This document shows positions 27,176-39,450 of a stretch of DNA of 64,000 nt, piece by piece; within the stretch, counting starts at the first letter, position 1; every line of letters begins with the position of its first letter. The stretch is from contig JACEFZ010027941.1 in NCBI GenBank assembly GCA_014155875.1, positions 62,001 to 126,000 of the forward strand. Direction: 5' to 3'. The translations under genes and the position numbers were made by a program. This DNA comes from Cepaea nemoralis. Lineage: Eukaryota; Mollusca; Gastropoda; Stylommatophora; Helicidae. A model generated the notes under the pieces. The model made no database searches, had not been told where the DNA came from, and worked only from the letters and a program-made list of their open reading frames with translations.

Positions 27176-29152
27176 TTAGTTAGTTAGTCGACAGATCATC
27201 CTCGTTGCACATCGGACCATTCAGTCCATAAGTGCTCGGATCCCCTCCTCAGCAAATCCCGCAGCGTGTAGCGGCTAACGACGCCAGTTCTGTGTTGGTT
27301 TATCAATCTTCTTTGGCTTCCTGCGTAGTGTTCTTGTTTGGCCACCCCTCTTTTAATTTGCTGCTCTCGCAGTCTGGCCATTGTTGTAGATTCACAGTCA
27401 TCACTTGGTTCTTGCAAAAGTCTCACTTCTCGTAGAGCATTCAGAATGTCAGCCTGGTCCATGGCGCGTCCGCCCTCCACAGTAGCCTCACCTGCGAGCT
27501 TGTCAGCCCGCTCATTTCCTTGTACTCCCGCATGACCTGGCACGAAGATGAAACTAATCTTTGCCAGCCGAGACCGCTCCAGAGGCAGCAACCATTCTCT
27601 TCGGATCGACCCCTCCTCTATCCTCTTGATCATGTTCATTGAGTCGCTAAGGAAACAAGCCCTAGTCAATGTCTGTGTCTCGAGCCATGTTATTGCTTTA
27701 CTTACTGCCATGACTTCCATGGTCAGGCTACTTGTGGTTTCAGTGAAAGCACCAGAGTCCTCCTTCACAATTCTCCCTCCGGCCCGAGCTGTAAAGGCCC
27801 ATGAGCTTCTCACATGTCGGACGACCGACCCATCTGTGTAGATGACCGCGTCACTGTCTAGCGAATTCTCGAAAATCAACGCTTGTACTTCAGCCTCCAC
27901 AGCAGCCGGATTTTCTTGTCTGCATTTTCTATCTAGTTGGATGCAAACTGAAAAGGATGTGCAGAAGTCTGTTGGCACTTGCACCCACTCCTCGCCAGGT
28001 TCTAAGTCCTCAAGTGAACACACCTGTTGAAGAATGTCTTCGGCTTGACCCATCCACGACCGTCCTCTTTTTAACCTGCTGCCCTTCACCTTCCTAATTT
28101 CACTATGCAGTGGATGCTGTGTGTTTGCGTTAATTCTGAGGTAGGCGCGTGCCCTGCAAACTTGCATTCTCTCTTCAATGGTTGGAAAATCAAGAAGGTA
28201 GCGCATCGCCCTGCATGCTGTATCTCTTGTACATCCAAGAATAATGCGCATAGCTTCATTCTGTATCCTTTCCATCCTTTCTATCTGCTTATGGCTGAGA
28301 GTCAGGATTGCCATTGCATACTCCAAAACAGACATGACCAGCCCCTCGTACAGAAGACATAGATGGCGCTGCTCACAGTTTGCTGCCGCCATCACCCGCA
28401 TCGCTGCCAAGCCCCGCTTGGCCTTTGTTATCACCTGGTCTATGTGCACATTATAAGCAAGGCTTCGATCAAACCGTATCCCCAGGTAATTCATTGCCTG
28501 CGTTCTTTCCACCGTCTCTGAACACAGCATTACAGTTGGTGTTGGATTGTTGACAATATGATTATTCAACGAGAACCAAGTCACTGTTGCCTTTGTTGGG
28601 TTGACCATTGCCCCAGCTTCATCACACCAAGTACTTATGCGATTGAGTTCGGTTTGTAGTTCCACAGCAACCTCCTCTCTATCCTTACCCTGACGATACA
28701 CTAAAACATCATCGGCATATGACAATGTCCTGCCAGGTCCAGTGATCTGCTCACTGGTGATTCTCACTGTGTAGGCGTTGAACAGTACCGGAGATAATGG
28801 TGATCCCTGTGGTAGGCCAGGATATATTGTTGCTGGTTCCGAAGTCCAACTGCCACATCTAAAAACTACTTTCCGTTGGAAGAGGGCTGCAGCGATCCAA
28901 CTAAGGAGGAATGGACTTACGTTTAGTTCAAGAAGCTGAAACATTAAAAAATCCAGTGGTACTCTGTTGTATGCGTCCTCAAGATCAATCGCTGCAGCAA
29001 CAGTTTCAGTGCCTGAGTGGAGTGGAAACCTTCATAGACATCATGGGCAAAGACTGCTGCATTGGTCCAGGTTTCTCTTTTTGGACGGTACCCACCCAGG
29101 GTAGGTGGGAAAACACCTTGCCTCTCTAGTTGGCTTGATATTTTCCTGGCCA
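27176..29152 (-). mobile_element. RNase H LINE (family A, copy 2), 5'-truncated, 13-bp TSD
   Basis: The 13-mer ggaacatatgtag is present at 27163-27175 and 29153-29165. Between them, on the minus strand, runs a LINE from within the RT domain to a ctaactaactaacta tail. It begins LARKISSQLERQGVFPPTLG, GGYRPKRETWTNAAVFAHDV. A one-base frameshift near 29010-29020 is followed by motif A (AIDLEDAYNRVPLDF). From 28944 a 582-residue frame contains GLPQGSPLSPVLFNAYT, the catalytic YADD (TLSYADDVLVYRQG) and YLGIRFDRSLAYNVHID. The RNase H domain has all four acidic/His blocks (VIYTDGSVV, TMEVMAVSKA, CFLSDSMNM, GHAGVQGNERADKLAG). The same family is at 8259-9136, with tail-only pieces at 59830-59898 and probably 40929-40972. 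It is a recent, almost intact truncated copy. Confidence 0.94.
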
Positions 29153-29165
29153 GGAACATATGTAG

Positions 29166-30399
29166 AAAAACGAATGTATTCCTTGTGGATGCCAACACAA
29201 TGGCATCATTTATGAGACAAGTTCACCATTGAGGGAGCTATGGCAGCTAACCCGTGTTCCCTGTATGTCGTTGGAGGTAGATATGTAGCCTTGAAGCAGC
29301 CTACAGTGCTGACATCTGATTACTAATCAACGTCTTGTCGCTTCCCAATGGCTGTGGATGTAGACTCAGGGAGTGATGACCACACATGTAGCCATACGTG
29401 GCCAAATTTCCAGCGGGGCTTTGTGAATGTTGCCATTTATTGCTTGCTTCATATGTGCTGCACAGAGTGGTCATATACAACTATGAATTTTAAATGCACC
29501 GCTTGCGTGGGTTTAGACTAACTACCTTCAGTGTAGATGATACACTTCTGGATATGTACACCGAACCAAAGAAACGCCCGAAAGTCTATTTTATTCCACC
29601 TGATGTCAGACGGTGCTGTGAAAAGGTTGCTAGACAGGCACAAGGGTGTAACTCATGGGTGGTACGATTGCGTACTCCACTTGAGTGAGGTGCAAGCATA
29701 CAACCACGGAAGAGCTGATGATTTTGCTACTAAGACTGAAGACAAAGGTGTAGAAGGTGATGCGTCAGCTGGTGACTCATAGTCGCAAGTAACCTCCAGG
29801 AGACTTTTCCTGACCTCGTCTCAGAAGACTGACTTCTGCTGCTCAGGAGATCGCTGACACAGCGTGGTGGTTAAATTTGTAGGGAACGCGGTATTTGTAG
29901 AGATGGGTTTTTGAAAACATGGGAAAGAATGGACAGTTTATCAACATGTTCAAATATAACGGGCAACAGTTTATAGCGGTTAATGGCAAAATAAAGCGAC
30001 ACCGAAGATATCTGGGCTTTATTCATGCACTAGCACAGTGTTTTGCAGTGGCGTTGGCTGTGTATTGTATTATGAACTCATTGATATTTGATAGATATTG
30101 TGTGTTAATTGTTTGTTGTTCCCCGTATATATTTATCTAATATATTTGCCAGAAGGGTTTATGTGCTAGAGCCTCTTGTACCCGGGTAGATGGGGCCCGT
30201 TAGCTATTACAGAGGCCAGGTTAAAGGTGGACCAACATGGCGAGGACTGAATAGCCACGGGTGAGCTAGTCGTGAACGTGGAACGTCAGGTATTCGGGCG
30301 GGGCGGCGCTAAGCGTATGGACTCCTGAGGGACTTCCCCTGCTCCATCCATAACAGGCAGGCTCTACTAGAGTGACCAGTTAGTTCCTGTCTTCAAATC
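29166..30399. other. Spacer, no confident gene
   Basis: Two overlapping plus-strand frames at 29494-29688 and 29537-29782 (the latter with VKRLLDRHKGVTHGWYDCVL) look somewhat protein-like but are not recognised. Positions 30180-30400 are GC-rich and may be the 5' leader of LINE-5. Confidence 0.35.
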
Positions 30400-31337
30400 A
30401 AACCAACTATGGAAATTAAAGAGAATTATCGCCGAAGCAACGGAGTGCGTGCTTTGAGCTCGATACCATTGACAGCAGCCAGCGGGGATAAAATTAAGCG
30501 AGGGAGAAGAGGTAGGGTAGATGGGGGTGTGAAAAGGAAGACGTGGATTGGAGTGCAAAGGGATAGCGGGAAAACTGATCGTTTGGGGCTAAAAAAATGT
30601 ACGGGTTGGGTATTGGAATTGCCGTAGTGATAAGCAGCTAGGACAAATACTGGAGAAACTGGTCTACGATTCTGATGTTCTGATGTTACAAGAACTAAAT
30701 ACAAACTCTTTTAGGCGCCCTGGCTATACATATTACATTAACCCAACCAGGCAGGGAAGACATGGGCAGGCTCTGGTGATCAAGGACGGTTTACAGCATT
30801 CAATACTGGATATGAGTGGGTGGGATTAGGAAAGTATAGAGGTGCAGGGAATGCAGATTAAAATCGGAGGATACAGCTGGTAAATATATATAAGTGGGGA
30901 ATCTTGCGTAAACAGAGAGAGGTGGGACTGGTTGAAAGGGTCAGTAGATACCTCTGGTACCAAGTATGTGATATGTGGTGACTTCAATGCCCGCGCCAAG
31001 GAATGGGACAGGTCGGGAGAGAACAGACTGGGTACGGCTCTTGCTGAGACCTTGTTTGAGGCAGATGTGGTCTGTATAAATGACGGGACACCCACTAGGC
31101 TAGCAATAAGACCGGGGGACCCGGACACGACCATCGACCTTTCACTTGTATCCCAAGAGGAGGCATCAGATATAAAATGGAGCGTCCTTGGAGACCATGG
31201 AAGTGACCACCTTCCCTGTTCTGTGATGATACCTAAGTCCAGCACAGTTCGGGCTATAAGAGCCTGCAGGGCATTCAGTTATGACTACGCCCTCTCTTCG
31301 CTCTTGGGGCGTCATAGATCACAGGGACGGTCTAAGC
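30400..31337 (+). mobile_element. LINE-5 (Jockey-like), 5' part: EEP endonuclease
   Basis: The Jockey-type endonuclease is readable in slightly broken frames. It starts near 30620 (QLGQILEKLVYDSDVLMLQE), with YYINPTRQGRHGQALVIKDG near 30730-30790. From 30932 one frame gives KYVICGDFNARAKEWDRSG, LFEADVVCINDGTPTRLA, TTIDLSLVSQEEASDIKWSV and GDHGSDHLP. The catalytic GDFNAR and SDH motifs are retained. At 31338 the sequence is interrupted by a hAT MITE, and it resumes at 31842 with the shared 8-bp target gtctaagc. It is likely inactive because of a stop and frame changes near 30825-30930. Confidence 0.85.
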
Positions 31338-31833
31338 CAGTGTTTCCCAACCTGTTTTGTGCCATGCCCCACTTAAGCCTTTTTAAAATTCATATTGCCC
31401 CCTCCCCTGCCCCACGCCCCCCCCCCCCCCTCAACATATACATTATTTTTAATATTCAAAAATTGAAATGTTCACTAAAGAAACTTGAATGATAGGTTTT
31501 AGGAAAAAATCACTATGTAATTATTGAGCAAACACAGTAAGTAAATTTTCAAAACATAATGGAGAACTGAAATTCAAGTACAAAATAATTTTAATGAAAG
31601 ATTTTTCTATATTATTTTAATTATTAGTAATTATTTATTATTTAAATTTAGTGAGATCCTTGCGCTTGATGCTTGCTGCAAAGAGATCTTATGTCAGGTT
31701 CCAATTTAGTTAACTTCAGTGTCAAGTCTCCCCGTTTTGTTATATTCAGCCGATTTCTTCCATTTTTGAATTGCCCCCCTTAACAGTCGAATTGCCCCCC
31801 TGTGGGGCGTGGGCCCCACGTTGGGAAACACTG
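31338..31833. mobile_element. Non-autonomous hAT element (MITE), 496 bp, 8-bp TSD
   Basis: The left end is cagtgtttcccaacctg and the right end is the inverse cacgttgggaaacactg, a perfect 14-bp terminal inverted repeat starting CAGTG. Both sides carry gtctaagc (31330-31337 and 31834-31841), the 8-bp duplication expected of hAT transposases. The interior is AT-rich apart from C-runs near both ends (gccccc-type text) and has no transposase. It sits inside LINE-5. Confidence 0.93.
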
Positions 31834-32480
31834 GTCTAAGCCAACAAGAAGAATCTTCACTCAACCACCATAGTAGACACCAGAGGTGGGGAAATCGTGG
31901 AGGGGAAAGAGAGTGGCCATAAGGAATCGGCAGAGGGTGCGGAGAGCAACCAATTCAGTTGACACATAATTGGAGAAGGCTGAAAGGTATACACAAGTAA
32001 AGGTGTAGTATTAAAAACTTCAGGCAACAGAGACAAAACGGATGAAGTGGAAACAGTTTATAAATGAAGTTGGTGGGAATGTGGCTTTGGGTAAATTCTG
32101 GAGGTTGCACCGGCAGATAAACAGATAGGTGATGCCTGGTACACATGGTACCGTTCATGATGATAATAGCCGACCTATGGCAACTGACCAGAACAGAGAG
32201 GAGGCTTTTCTTGCACGATTTTTAAAACAGACGTATCAGCAGGTTATGGCTATTAGGGAAGTGGTCAGGGAAGACTTGTCACTAGGAAGGAGAATTGGGG
32301 GTGTTACGGTGGAGGATATTGGACGGCTACTAAAGAGGGCTAAAGACACAGTGCCAGGCCCAGATGGGGGTGGGGTACACCCATATGAGAAACATGAATG
32401 ATAGAGACTTTGAGGAGATGGCTTTTTGCTTCAAGGCACACATGAATACGGCGGAAATACCCCATGATTGGTTGACTATA
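31834..32480 (+). mobile_element. LINE-5, 3' part: linker and start of reverse transcriptase
   Basis: After the MITE the Jockey-like LINE continues through the linker (QNREEAFLARFLKQTYQQ, near 32190) to the start of RT: RLLKRAKDTVPGPDG, a frameshift by one G in a G-run near 32370, then NMNDRDFEEMAFCFKAHMNT and AEIPHDWLT. It ends near 32480 before the RT catalytic motifs, so the copy is 3'-deleted rather than 5'-truncated. No TSD was found. Confidence 0.75.
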
Positions 32481-33957
32481 TTTCATTGCAGATTGTTGCA
32501 CACCCAACGCTGATATAAACCACACCTGGCTGCAACGACACATCTACTAACAGCGTTTTTCTAATCGCCAACTGTTAATCTTTGTTGCTTACTTGCCACC
32601 AGCGTATTATGAACAACTTTAAATGAATTTATGTGCTGCTAGCATATAAACTTTTAATGAAAGCCGAGAGCTGACAAGTACACATTTAGTCAAAACCATT
32701 GACAATTTTAGAACAATAACACACTCAAGGCAACCCTGTATCCAATGTGGAAAGCAGTGAGAATCATCGTCGACTGAGAAGGAGGAGGAGGAGAAACCAG
32801 ACGTTGAGACCCACGATTGCCAGCTGCTAGGACAGGACGCCGAAGATAAGTGCCACACCACTACAACTACCAATAGTAATATCATTTTAGGGGCACAGTA
32901 TGTACACAATGATTTAAACGTTATATGAAGTATAACCAGATCTCCAGATCAAACAAAGTAGAATCAAACTAGATATTAGTATTTCTAAATATAATAATTA
33001 AACAGGGGCATATGTAAAACTCCCTAACTTTGTCGGTGTTTTCTCCCTTGGAGAGCATTTAATGTTTTACTTAATAAACAGCTGTTGTAGATTTGAACTT
33101 CTATCAAACTTAATATTGCTTAAGTTTAGAATAGTGATCTAGTGAGAACGGGCGAAAAAGTTGTAACATAATCATTCGTCTTCCGATCTCTGTATTGTGA
33201 GAAAGTTTAAAACTGGGGATCTTTTACTTCCCAGGCATAGTGTGTACCTGGATACATATGTCTATGTAAAGTATTGCTGTCAACCTTAGCTCCCTTAGCG
33301 TAGTCACTGTGTAGAAGTTTAGATCATTTCTGGGGCCTATACTTTCATAGAGCCTAGAATACGTGCCATTTCGATCAATTCTTCCGTGGCGAATAGTCTT
33401 TCATTTCAGAAAGTATACTTGTCCTTTCTTTTGTGTGAGAAATTTATCATTAGTCTGCGATAACGCTACAGCTGTCTTCCTCCATGTCTCTTTCCTCAAT
33501 TATTTCCAGTTGTCCTCAACTTACCCGTGTTAGTTTTCTCATAATATGACCACTAAATGGTGACCGCCTACTTCTGATGTTTGTGATCGCGACAAACAGT
33601 TGTCTTCGCGACTTGGCCTCCCTCAAAATGTCCAGATATTTTCTAATGTGTATCAAAAAGCCACCCGGCTACCGTGTGACCGCGGACCCTAGGGCAAGCA
33701 CATAATTCTACCAGTGTAGCCTGGCATGTATGCCGCAGGAGGCCACTAAGACGGGATGTGCTACACCATCCCGTGGACAATGTCAGCTGCAGAATCCAGC
33801 CATCCATGAACAAGTTTAGATTAATGGGGGTGGGGGATAAAAATAACTTAGCCAACTAAGAGAAAGGGGGACCTTGTAGAAGAAGTTTGAAGATGTGTAG
33901 GGACAGTTGCAGGATTTCTGGACCGCCGACTTAATTTCTTTCTCTAGATAAATCTCC
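32481..33957. other. Spacer, no gene seen
   Basis: The sequence is low in signal. A small GGA-rich stretch lies near 32780-32800. No frame above about 96 codons is convincing, and no repeat partner was recognised in the window. Confidence 0.4.
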
Positions 33958-34262
33958 AGAATGGCCACTTGGAATGTTAGAAATGGGGGTCGGGAAAGAC
34001 AGCTCAGGAGGAGGGAAAATATGACAGTACTTACAGATTGGGGTTATGCGAGCCAGAGGGCGTGGGGGATGCAACAACCTTCTATACACAGGTTAAACGG
34101 TGCTGTTCTCAGTTCAATCAGAGGCAGACTAAGAGAAATGATGCTGGATAGACTGAGACGGTGGCATGGAAGGATATAATCAGCAGAACACCAAAGATTG
34201 AGATCTGTGGAAAGACATGAATGCCTGCCCAGATGACAAAGCACATGATGACAATGATGATT
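33958..34262 (+). mobile_element. LINE mini-fragment: endonuclease start joined to LINE 3' end
   Basis: The frame begins MATWNVRNG, like the first conserved block of the EEP endonuclease (TWNVRT). About 40 codons later it reads GRLREMMLDRLRRWHGRI, the motif at the very end of these LINE proteins. It continues in another frame through LWKDM-like text and finishes in a catgatgatgacaatgatgatta tail. The body between is missing, so this is an internally deleted copy or two adjacent fragments. Confidence 0.6.
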
Positions 34263-34748
34263 ACCAATCATGACCCGAAATGTATCCCCAAAAGATGAGA
34301 TTGTAAAAAAACAAAAACAAAAACACGTTTACTACAAGCTAAAGCACACCGTATTCAATATGGCGGATCATGAACTATCCTAAAACTTACCTTGCCAGCG
34401 ATGTATGAGAACGGTTATTGTAGAGTTTGTGACAGACCGAATCTGTAAGTGCAGCTATGTAGTGTGTAGTGGTAGTTAGCAGATGTGCAGTCTGTGTCCA
34501 ACCAGCGAGACTGTAACTGTTGTCGTGTAGCGTCCCAAACTGGCTGACGTAATCCTACCTTTTATATATATATCGGCTTAACTGCTCAGCTTTCCCGGGA
34601 AACTCGACCACCTCCCTTTCTTTTCTAGAAAGTACATTTCTCAACTGACAGCTAATCTCTTGTAAGCTGTGAGAAATAGATGTACTGGTAATGATGGGCG
34701 TTCAAAGTGAGGAAATGAAACAATTAGAAATTAGAGAATATACTAGAT

Positions 34749-34926
34749 TAGTGGTTCTCAACCAGTGGGGAATTTGAGGGTTTCCAGGGGGGAATTAAGA
34801 TTATTTCAAGATCGCGTTAATACAAGAACCGATTACTTGATATTGTTTTTCACTGCATACTTTACGGTTCTGTACTTCTCGCCCTTCTGAAATTCGTTTT
34901 ATAACATAAGTAGACCCGCAAATTCT
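34749..34926 (+). mobile_element. Possible hAT-like half element
   Basis: tagtggttctcaacc at 34749 differs by one base from the CAGTGGTTCTCAACC terminus common in hAT MITEs, and is followed by the usual GGGG-rich text. No matching right end is found before LINE-3b begins at 34927. The element may be truncated by that insertion. Confidence 0.4.
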
Positions 34927-35335
34927 GTATTTATTGCAATCCCAAAGAAATCAGGAACCTTGGAATGTGATCAACATAGAACAATTAGTATAATGAGTCA
35001 CATCACAAAGATTTTGCTACGAATTATCATGCAAAGAGTGAGGAAGAAGATACAACCTGAAATAGGGGAAGAACAATGTGGGTTTGTAGAAGGAAAGGGT
35101 ACAGTAAATGCTGTGTATATGCTGCGAACAGTTATTGAACGTGCTATAGAAGTAAACAAGGATATACATCTTTGCTTTATTTACTACACAAAGGCTTTTG
35201 ATAGAGTTAGACATGTCAACATGGTGGATATGCTTGCAGATCTACAAATTGATGGGAAAGACATTAGACTTATAAAAAAAAACATATATTGGAAACAACA
35301 AGCTGCCATAAGGATTGATAATGAAGTGGGACAAT
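34927..35335 (+). mobile_element. LINE-3b, left part: reverse transcriptase
   Basis: The sequence is nearly identical to 25000-25400 of LINE-3. It starts inside the RT (tatttattgcaatcccaaag), so it is 5'-truncated, and codes GTLECDQHRTISIMSHITK-type sequence and EEQCGFVEGKGTVNAVY. Motif A reads FIYYTKAFDRV, with the catalytic Asp of FIDYTKAFD changed to Tyr. It lacks the 5-bp duplication that breaks LINE-3. It stops at the target tgggacaat (35327-35335), where LINE-4 is inserted. Confidence 0.92.
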
Positions 35336-38217
35336 CATCATCATCAAGTGCCGTGCCAGCTGGCGTAGGCGTTCATGGCTCTCCACAGATCTCGGTCTTT
35401 GGTTTTCTGGATCAACTCTGCTGCTGATATTCCTCCATGTCACCGTCTCAATCCATCCATCATCATTTCTCTTGGTCTGCCTCTGCCTCTCTTCCCCTCG
35501 ACCTTTACGGTTGTTACGATGTTCTCCAATGCCTCTCTTCTCATCACGTGACCGAAGAAAGATGTTTGTCTCTGTCTTATTGTTGTATATAATGTTCTAG
35601 TTTCATTAGCCTGTTTCAGGCAGTCATCGTTAGTTACTCTGGCAGTCCAAGGAATTCGCAACATTCGTCTCAGGAACCACATCTCTGTTGCTTCTAATTT
35701 CTTCTTACTTTGTTCATTTACATTCCAAGATTCACTGCCATACAGCAAAACTGGTTCTACATAGCATTTCAGCACTCTCTTTCTTACATTCAGTGATAGT
35801 GACTTATTGCACAAGATACTCTTCATTTTCTGAAATGCGGCTTTTGCCTGCCCTATTCTGCTCCTAATCTCTGTTGTACATCTTCCATCTGATGTTATAA
35901 ATGCCCCTAGGTATCTAAAATTATCCACTTGGTTATGGATTTTTCCTTCTATTTCTATGTCACATTTTGGTGTCACCATTTTCTTTGATATTACCATTGT
36001 TACTGTTTTCTTGATATTCAAGGAGAGTCCTTTCCTTGCACTCTCTGTTACTACAACGTCTAATAATTGTTGTAGGTCTGTTGAATTATCCGCCACCAAT
36101 ACTGTGTCATCTGCATAGCGTATATTATTTATATTATAACCTCCAACTAGTATTCCTGGCATCTCTTTGATCTCTCTCATTATTACTTCGCTATACAGGG
36201 AGAAAAGATCTGGTGACAAGACACACCCCTGTCGTACTCCTAGCTTTATCTGTTCGTAACTACCCTCTTTATTTCCCATTTTAATTGCTGCTACTTGGTT
36301 CCAGTAAACATTCTTTATTATTCTTAAATCTTTTCCATCAATGTTGATATCTTCCAACATTTTAATCAGTTCATCATGTTTTACTTTATCAAATGCCTTA
36401 GTATAATCTATGAAGCACAAATATATGTCTCTCTGTTTCTCTATTGACCTTTCTATTAGTGTCCGTAATGTATAAATTGCATTGTTTGTGCCCTTTCCTT
36501 CCACAAATCCATACTGTTCTTCACTAATTTCCATTTTTATTTTCTTTTTGTTTCTTCTCATTATGATTCTGAGTAGAAGCTTAGTGATATGGTTTATGAG
36601 GTTAATTGTACGAAAATCTTCACAATCAATTGCTCCTGGTCTTTTTGATATAGCTATAAATACAGATTTCAGCATATCACTGGGTAAATATCCACTACTG
36701 TAAATATCATTCAACATTTTGGTTAATATATCTACTCCAAATTCTCCCAACACTTCTAATTCTTCTATTGTGATTTCATCTGGCCCAGCTGTTTTTCCTT
36801 TCTTCATACGTTTATAGCGTCGGCGACTTCTTCTTTCAGAATAGGTGGACCTTCTAAGTTACTATCTTCTGTTAATTCTTCCCTTTCTCCGTCATATAAT
36901 TCTCTTTTATACACATTCCACCTCTTCATTATAGCACCTTCCTCTAATAATATCTTTCCTGTTTTTGATTTCAAACACCCTGTACTTATTCTTATTTTTC
37001 TTCCCGTAAGCTCACTGATTTGTCTGTACATATATTTTGTATCATTAATGGAATTTAATTCAATTTTTTTTGCATTGCTCGTTTAACCAACTTTCTTTAG
37101 CCTTCCCACATTTATCTTTTATTTCTTTATTTATCTTAGCGTATTCTTATTTATCATTTTTACTCTGTTTTCTTTTGTCCATCAGTTTTAAGATTTCTTC
37201 ATTCATCCATTTTTTCTTAGCTATTTTGCCTCTCTCCGGTAATACTTCTTTGCTAGTTTGATGAATGGAGTCCCTTAACATTTCCCATTGTTCATTTATA
37301 TTCTGTATTTTAGCTATCGCACAGTCACTCTGTATTGTTCTTGCAGTTCTTTATCTATTTTCAGAACCTCTTTATTAAGTCTCATGTTCTTAACGATTTT
37401 TTCCCTCTCTTTAATCTTACTTTTATTTGTCCACATAGTGGTACATGATCACTATTACAGTCAGCACCAGGCATTGTCTTTACATTAATTAAAGCATTTC
37501 TATATCTTTTATTAATTAGTATGTAGTAAATTTGGTTGCGTATTTTCTTATCAGGGCTTTTCCATGTGTACAGTCGTCTTTTATGGTGTTTAAACCATGT
37601 GTTTCCAATTATCATATCATTGATATTTGCCCATTCTATTAGCTTTTCCCCTCTTTCATTTCTTGTACCTAAACCATAATTCCCCACTACATCCTCCATT
37701 TTCCCCTTTCCTACTTTTGCATTAAAATCACCAAGTATTATTTTTATTTCTTGTGATCCGATTTGAGCCATCACCATTTCTATTTCGTCGTAAAAGTGTT
37801 GTATTTCTTCATCACTACTGCTTGTTGTTGGTGCATATACCTGTATAATATTTATGTCTATTGGTTTGCCTTTGATTTTTACCATAACTACTCTATCTGA
37901 AATACACCAGTATCCATTAATTGACTTGGCTCTTTTTTCGTCTAATATTATTCCTACACCTTTTTCATGTGTATCCCCTCCAGAATAAATTATTGTGTGA
38001 TTGTCAGCTATAATTTTGCCCGATCCCTTCGATCTCATCTCACTAACGCCTAGTATATTCATTTTTATGCTATCCATCTCTCTTAGAACATTGGTCAACT
38101 TTCCTAGCTCATTTAATGTCCTAACATTCCATGTTCCTACTCTAAATTTATTTATTTTAGTTATGATTTTGCCATCAGTAGCTGGATGACGGTCTGGTGT
38201 CACCTGTGACTCATGAC
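35336..38217 (-). mobile_element. LINE-4: nearly full-length endonuclease/RT LINE inserted in LINE-3b, 9-bp TSD
   Basis: The element is bracketed by tgggacaat (35327-35335 and 38218-38226). On the minus strand it begins near 38203 with the EEP endonuclease as one 273-residue frame: FRVGTWNVRTLNELGKL, GVSEMRSKGSGKI, VYAPTTSSSDEE, catalytic IILGDFNAKVGKG and GADCNSDHVPL. A linker with several stops spans 37380-37032. The frame at 37031-36804 (GCLKSKTGKILLEEGAI) shifts near 36805 into a 455-residue RT frame: TAGPDEITIEELE, EEQYGFVEGKGTNNAIYTLR, FIDYTKAFDKVKH, GVRQGCVLSPDLFSLYSE, YADDTVLVAD, LGAFITSDGRCTTE and GRGRPREMMMDGLRR. The tail is (GAT)n. All catalytic residues survive. Only a few indels separate it from an active copy, so it is the youngest-looking LINE here. 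Confidence 0.95.
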
Positions 38218-39153
38218 TGGGACAATATCAACCTATTAAGAGAGGTGTTAGGCAGGGATGTGTAATGTCACCAGATCTTTTTTTCCCCATACTGTGAAAA
38301 TATTTTCAGAAATGTAGAAGATATAAATGGAATTAGCATTGGAGGAAGAAACATCAATAACATTAGATATGCAGATGATACAGTATTGATTGCAGACAAT
38401 GCGCAGGACCTGCAACAATTAGTAGATGCGGTTGTTGTACACAGTGAGCAGCTGGGGTTGGAATTAAATTGAAAGAAGACACAGGTTATGGTCGTCATTA
38501 GGAAGAACGAAGTACCGCAATGTAATATACAGGTAAATGGGAATATTCTTAAACAAGTGAATCGGTACAATTATCTCGGAACAGTCATAACATCTGATGG
38601 GAGATGCCTAGAAGAGATTAAAACAAGAATCGCCATGGCGAAAGTAGCCTTTAGCAAGATGAAAAACATTCTGACCAATAAAAAGATGTCAATTGAAACG
38701 AGAAAAAGAGTGTTGAGGGGGTACATAGAGCCTAGTCTTTTGTATGGATGTGAAACTTGGACAATGTGCAGACAAGCTGAAAAACAGTTGATGGCTACAG
38801 AAATGTGGTTTCTGAGAAAAATGCAAAGAATACCATGGACAGACAGACAAACCAATGACCAAGTACTACAGGAGACAAATGAAAATCGTTAACTGATTAG
38901 AGAAATTAGACGTAAACAGTCAAAATTGTTTTGCCATGTTATGAGAAGAAATGGATTGGAGAACTTGGTGACAACTGGCAAGATCGAAGGGAACAGACCA
39001 AGAGGAAAACCGAGAGGAAAATACCTGGATGGCTTGGCCACATGGCATGGACGAGACAGGAACAGTGAGCTGATCCACGACGCTGGTGATCGAGTGAAAT
39101 GGCGAGTCATGACCGCCCACGCTTTCCGGCATGGCACATGATTGATTGATTGA
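38218..39153 (+). mobile_element. LINE-3b, right part: RT end and C-terminus
   Basis: The frame resumes after the LINE-4 insertion with tgggacaatatcaacctatt (GQYQPIKRGVRQGC). YADD is retained (near 38370). A Lys/Cys-region stop near 38470 (LELN*KKTQ) and another near 38890 disable it. It ends with RPRGKPRGKYLDGLATWHGR and an attgattgattga tail, as in LINE-3. A weak flanking similarity (acccgcaaat before 34920, ccccacaaat after 39155) may be a decayed TSD. Confidence 0.92.
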
Positions 39154-39241
39154 GCCCCACAAATCACGTTTTATGTAGACATCTAGACTTGTATGTGTTA
39201 TTAAATTTAGCTTCCATTTGTTTACGTATACTGTGTAGAGG

Positions 39242-39243
39242 GT

Positions 39244-39275
<32 letters not shown>

Positions 39276-39281
39276 GGGGGG
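39242..39281. repeat. Poly-G tract
   Basis: About 40 bases almost entirely G with one A. It is expected to favour G-quadruplexes and to be a sequencing-error hotspot. Minus-strand frames through it are poly-Pro artefacts. Confidence 0.9.
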
Positions 39282-39450
39282 ATGACATTCTGAACATATG
39301 GTGAAGGGGTGCATGGGCCAAAAACGGTTGAGATATAGTGACTGAAATTTGGGGACATGAAGGAATTCCAGCCTGGCGACTATCAATGGTGACAATAGAA
39401 GTATCGGCTGCTGCAGGATTATTATTTTTATTTTTTCTTGCATGTGCTTT

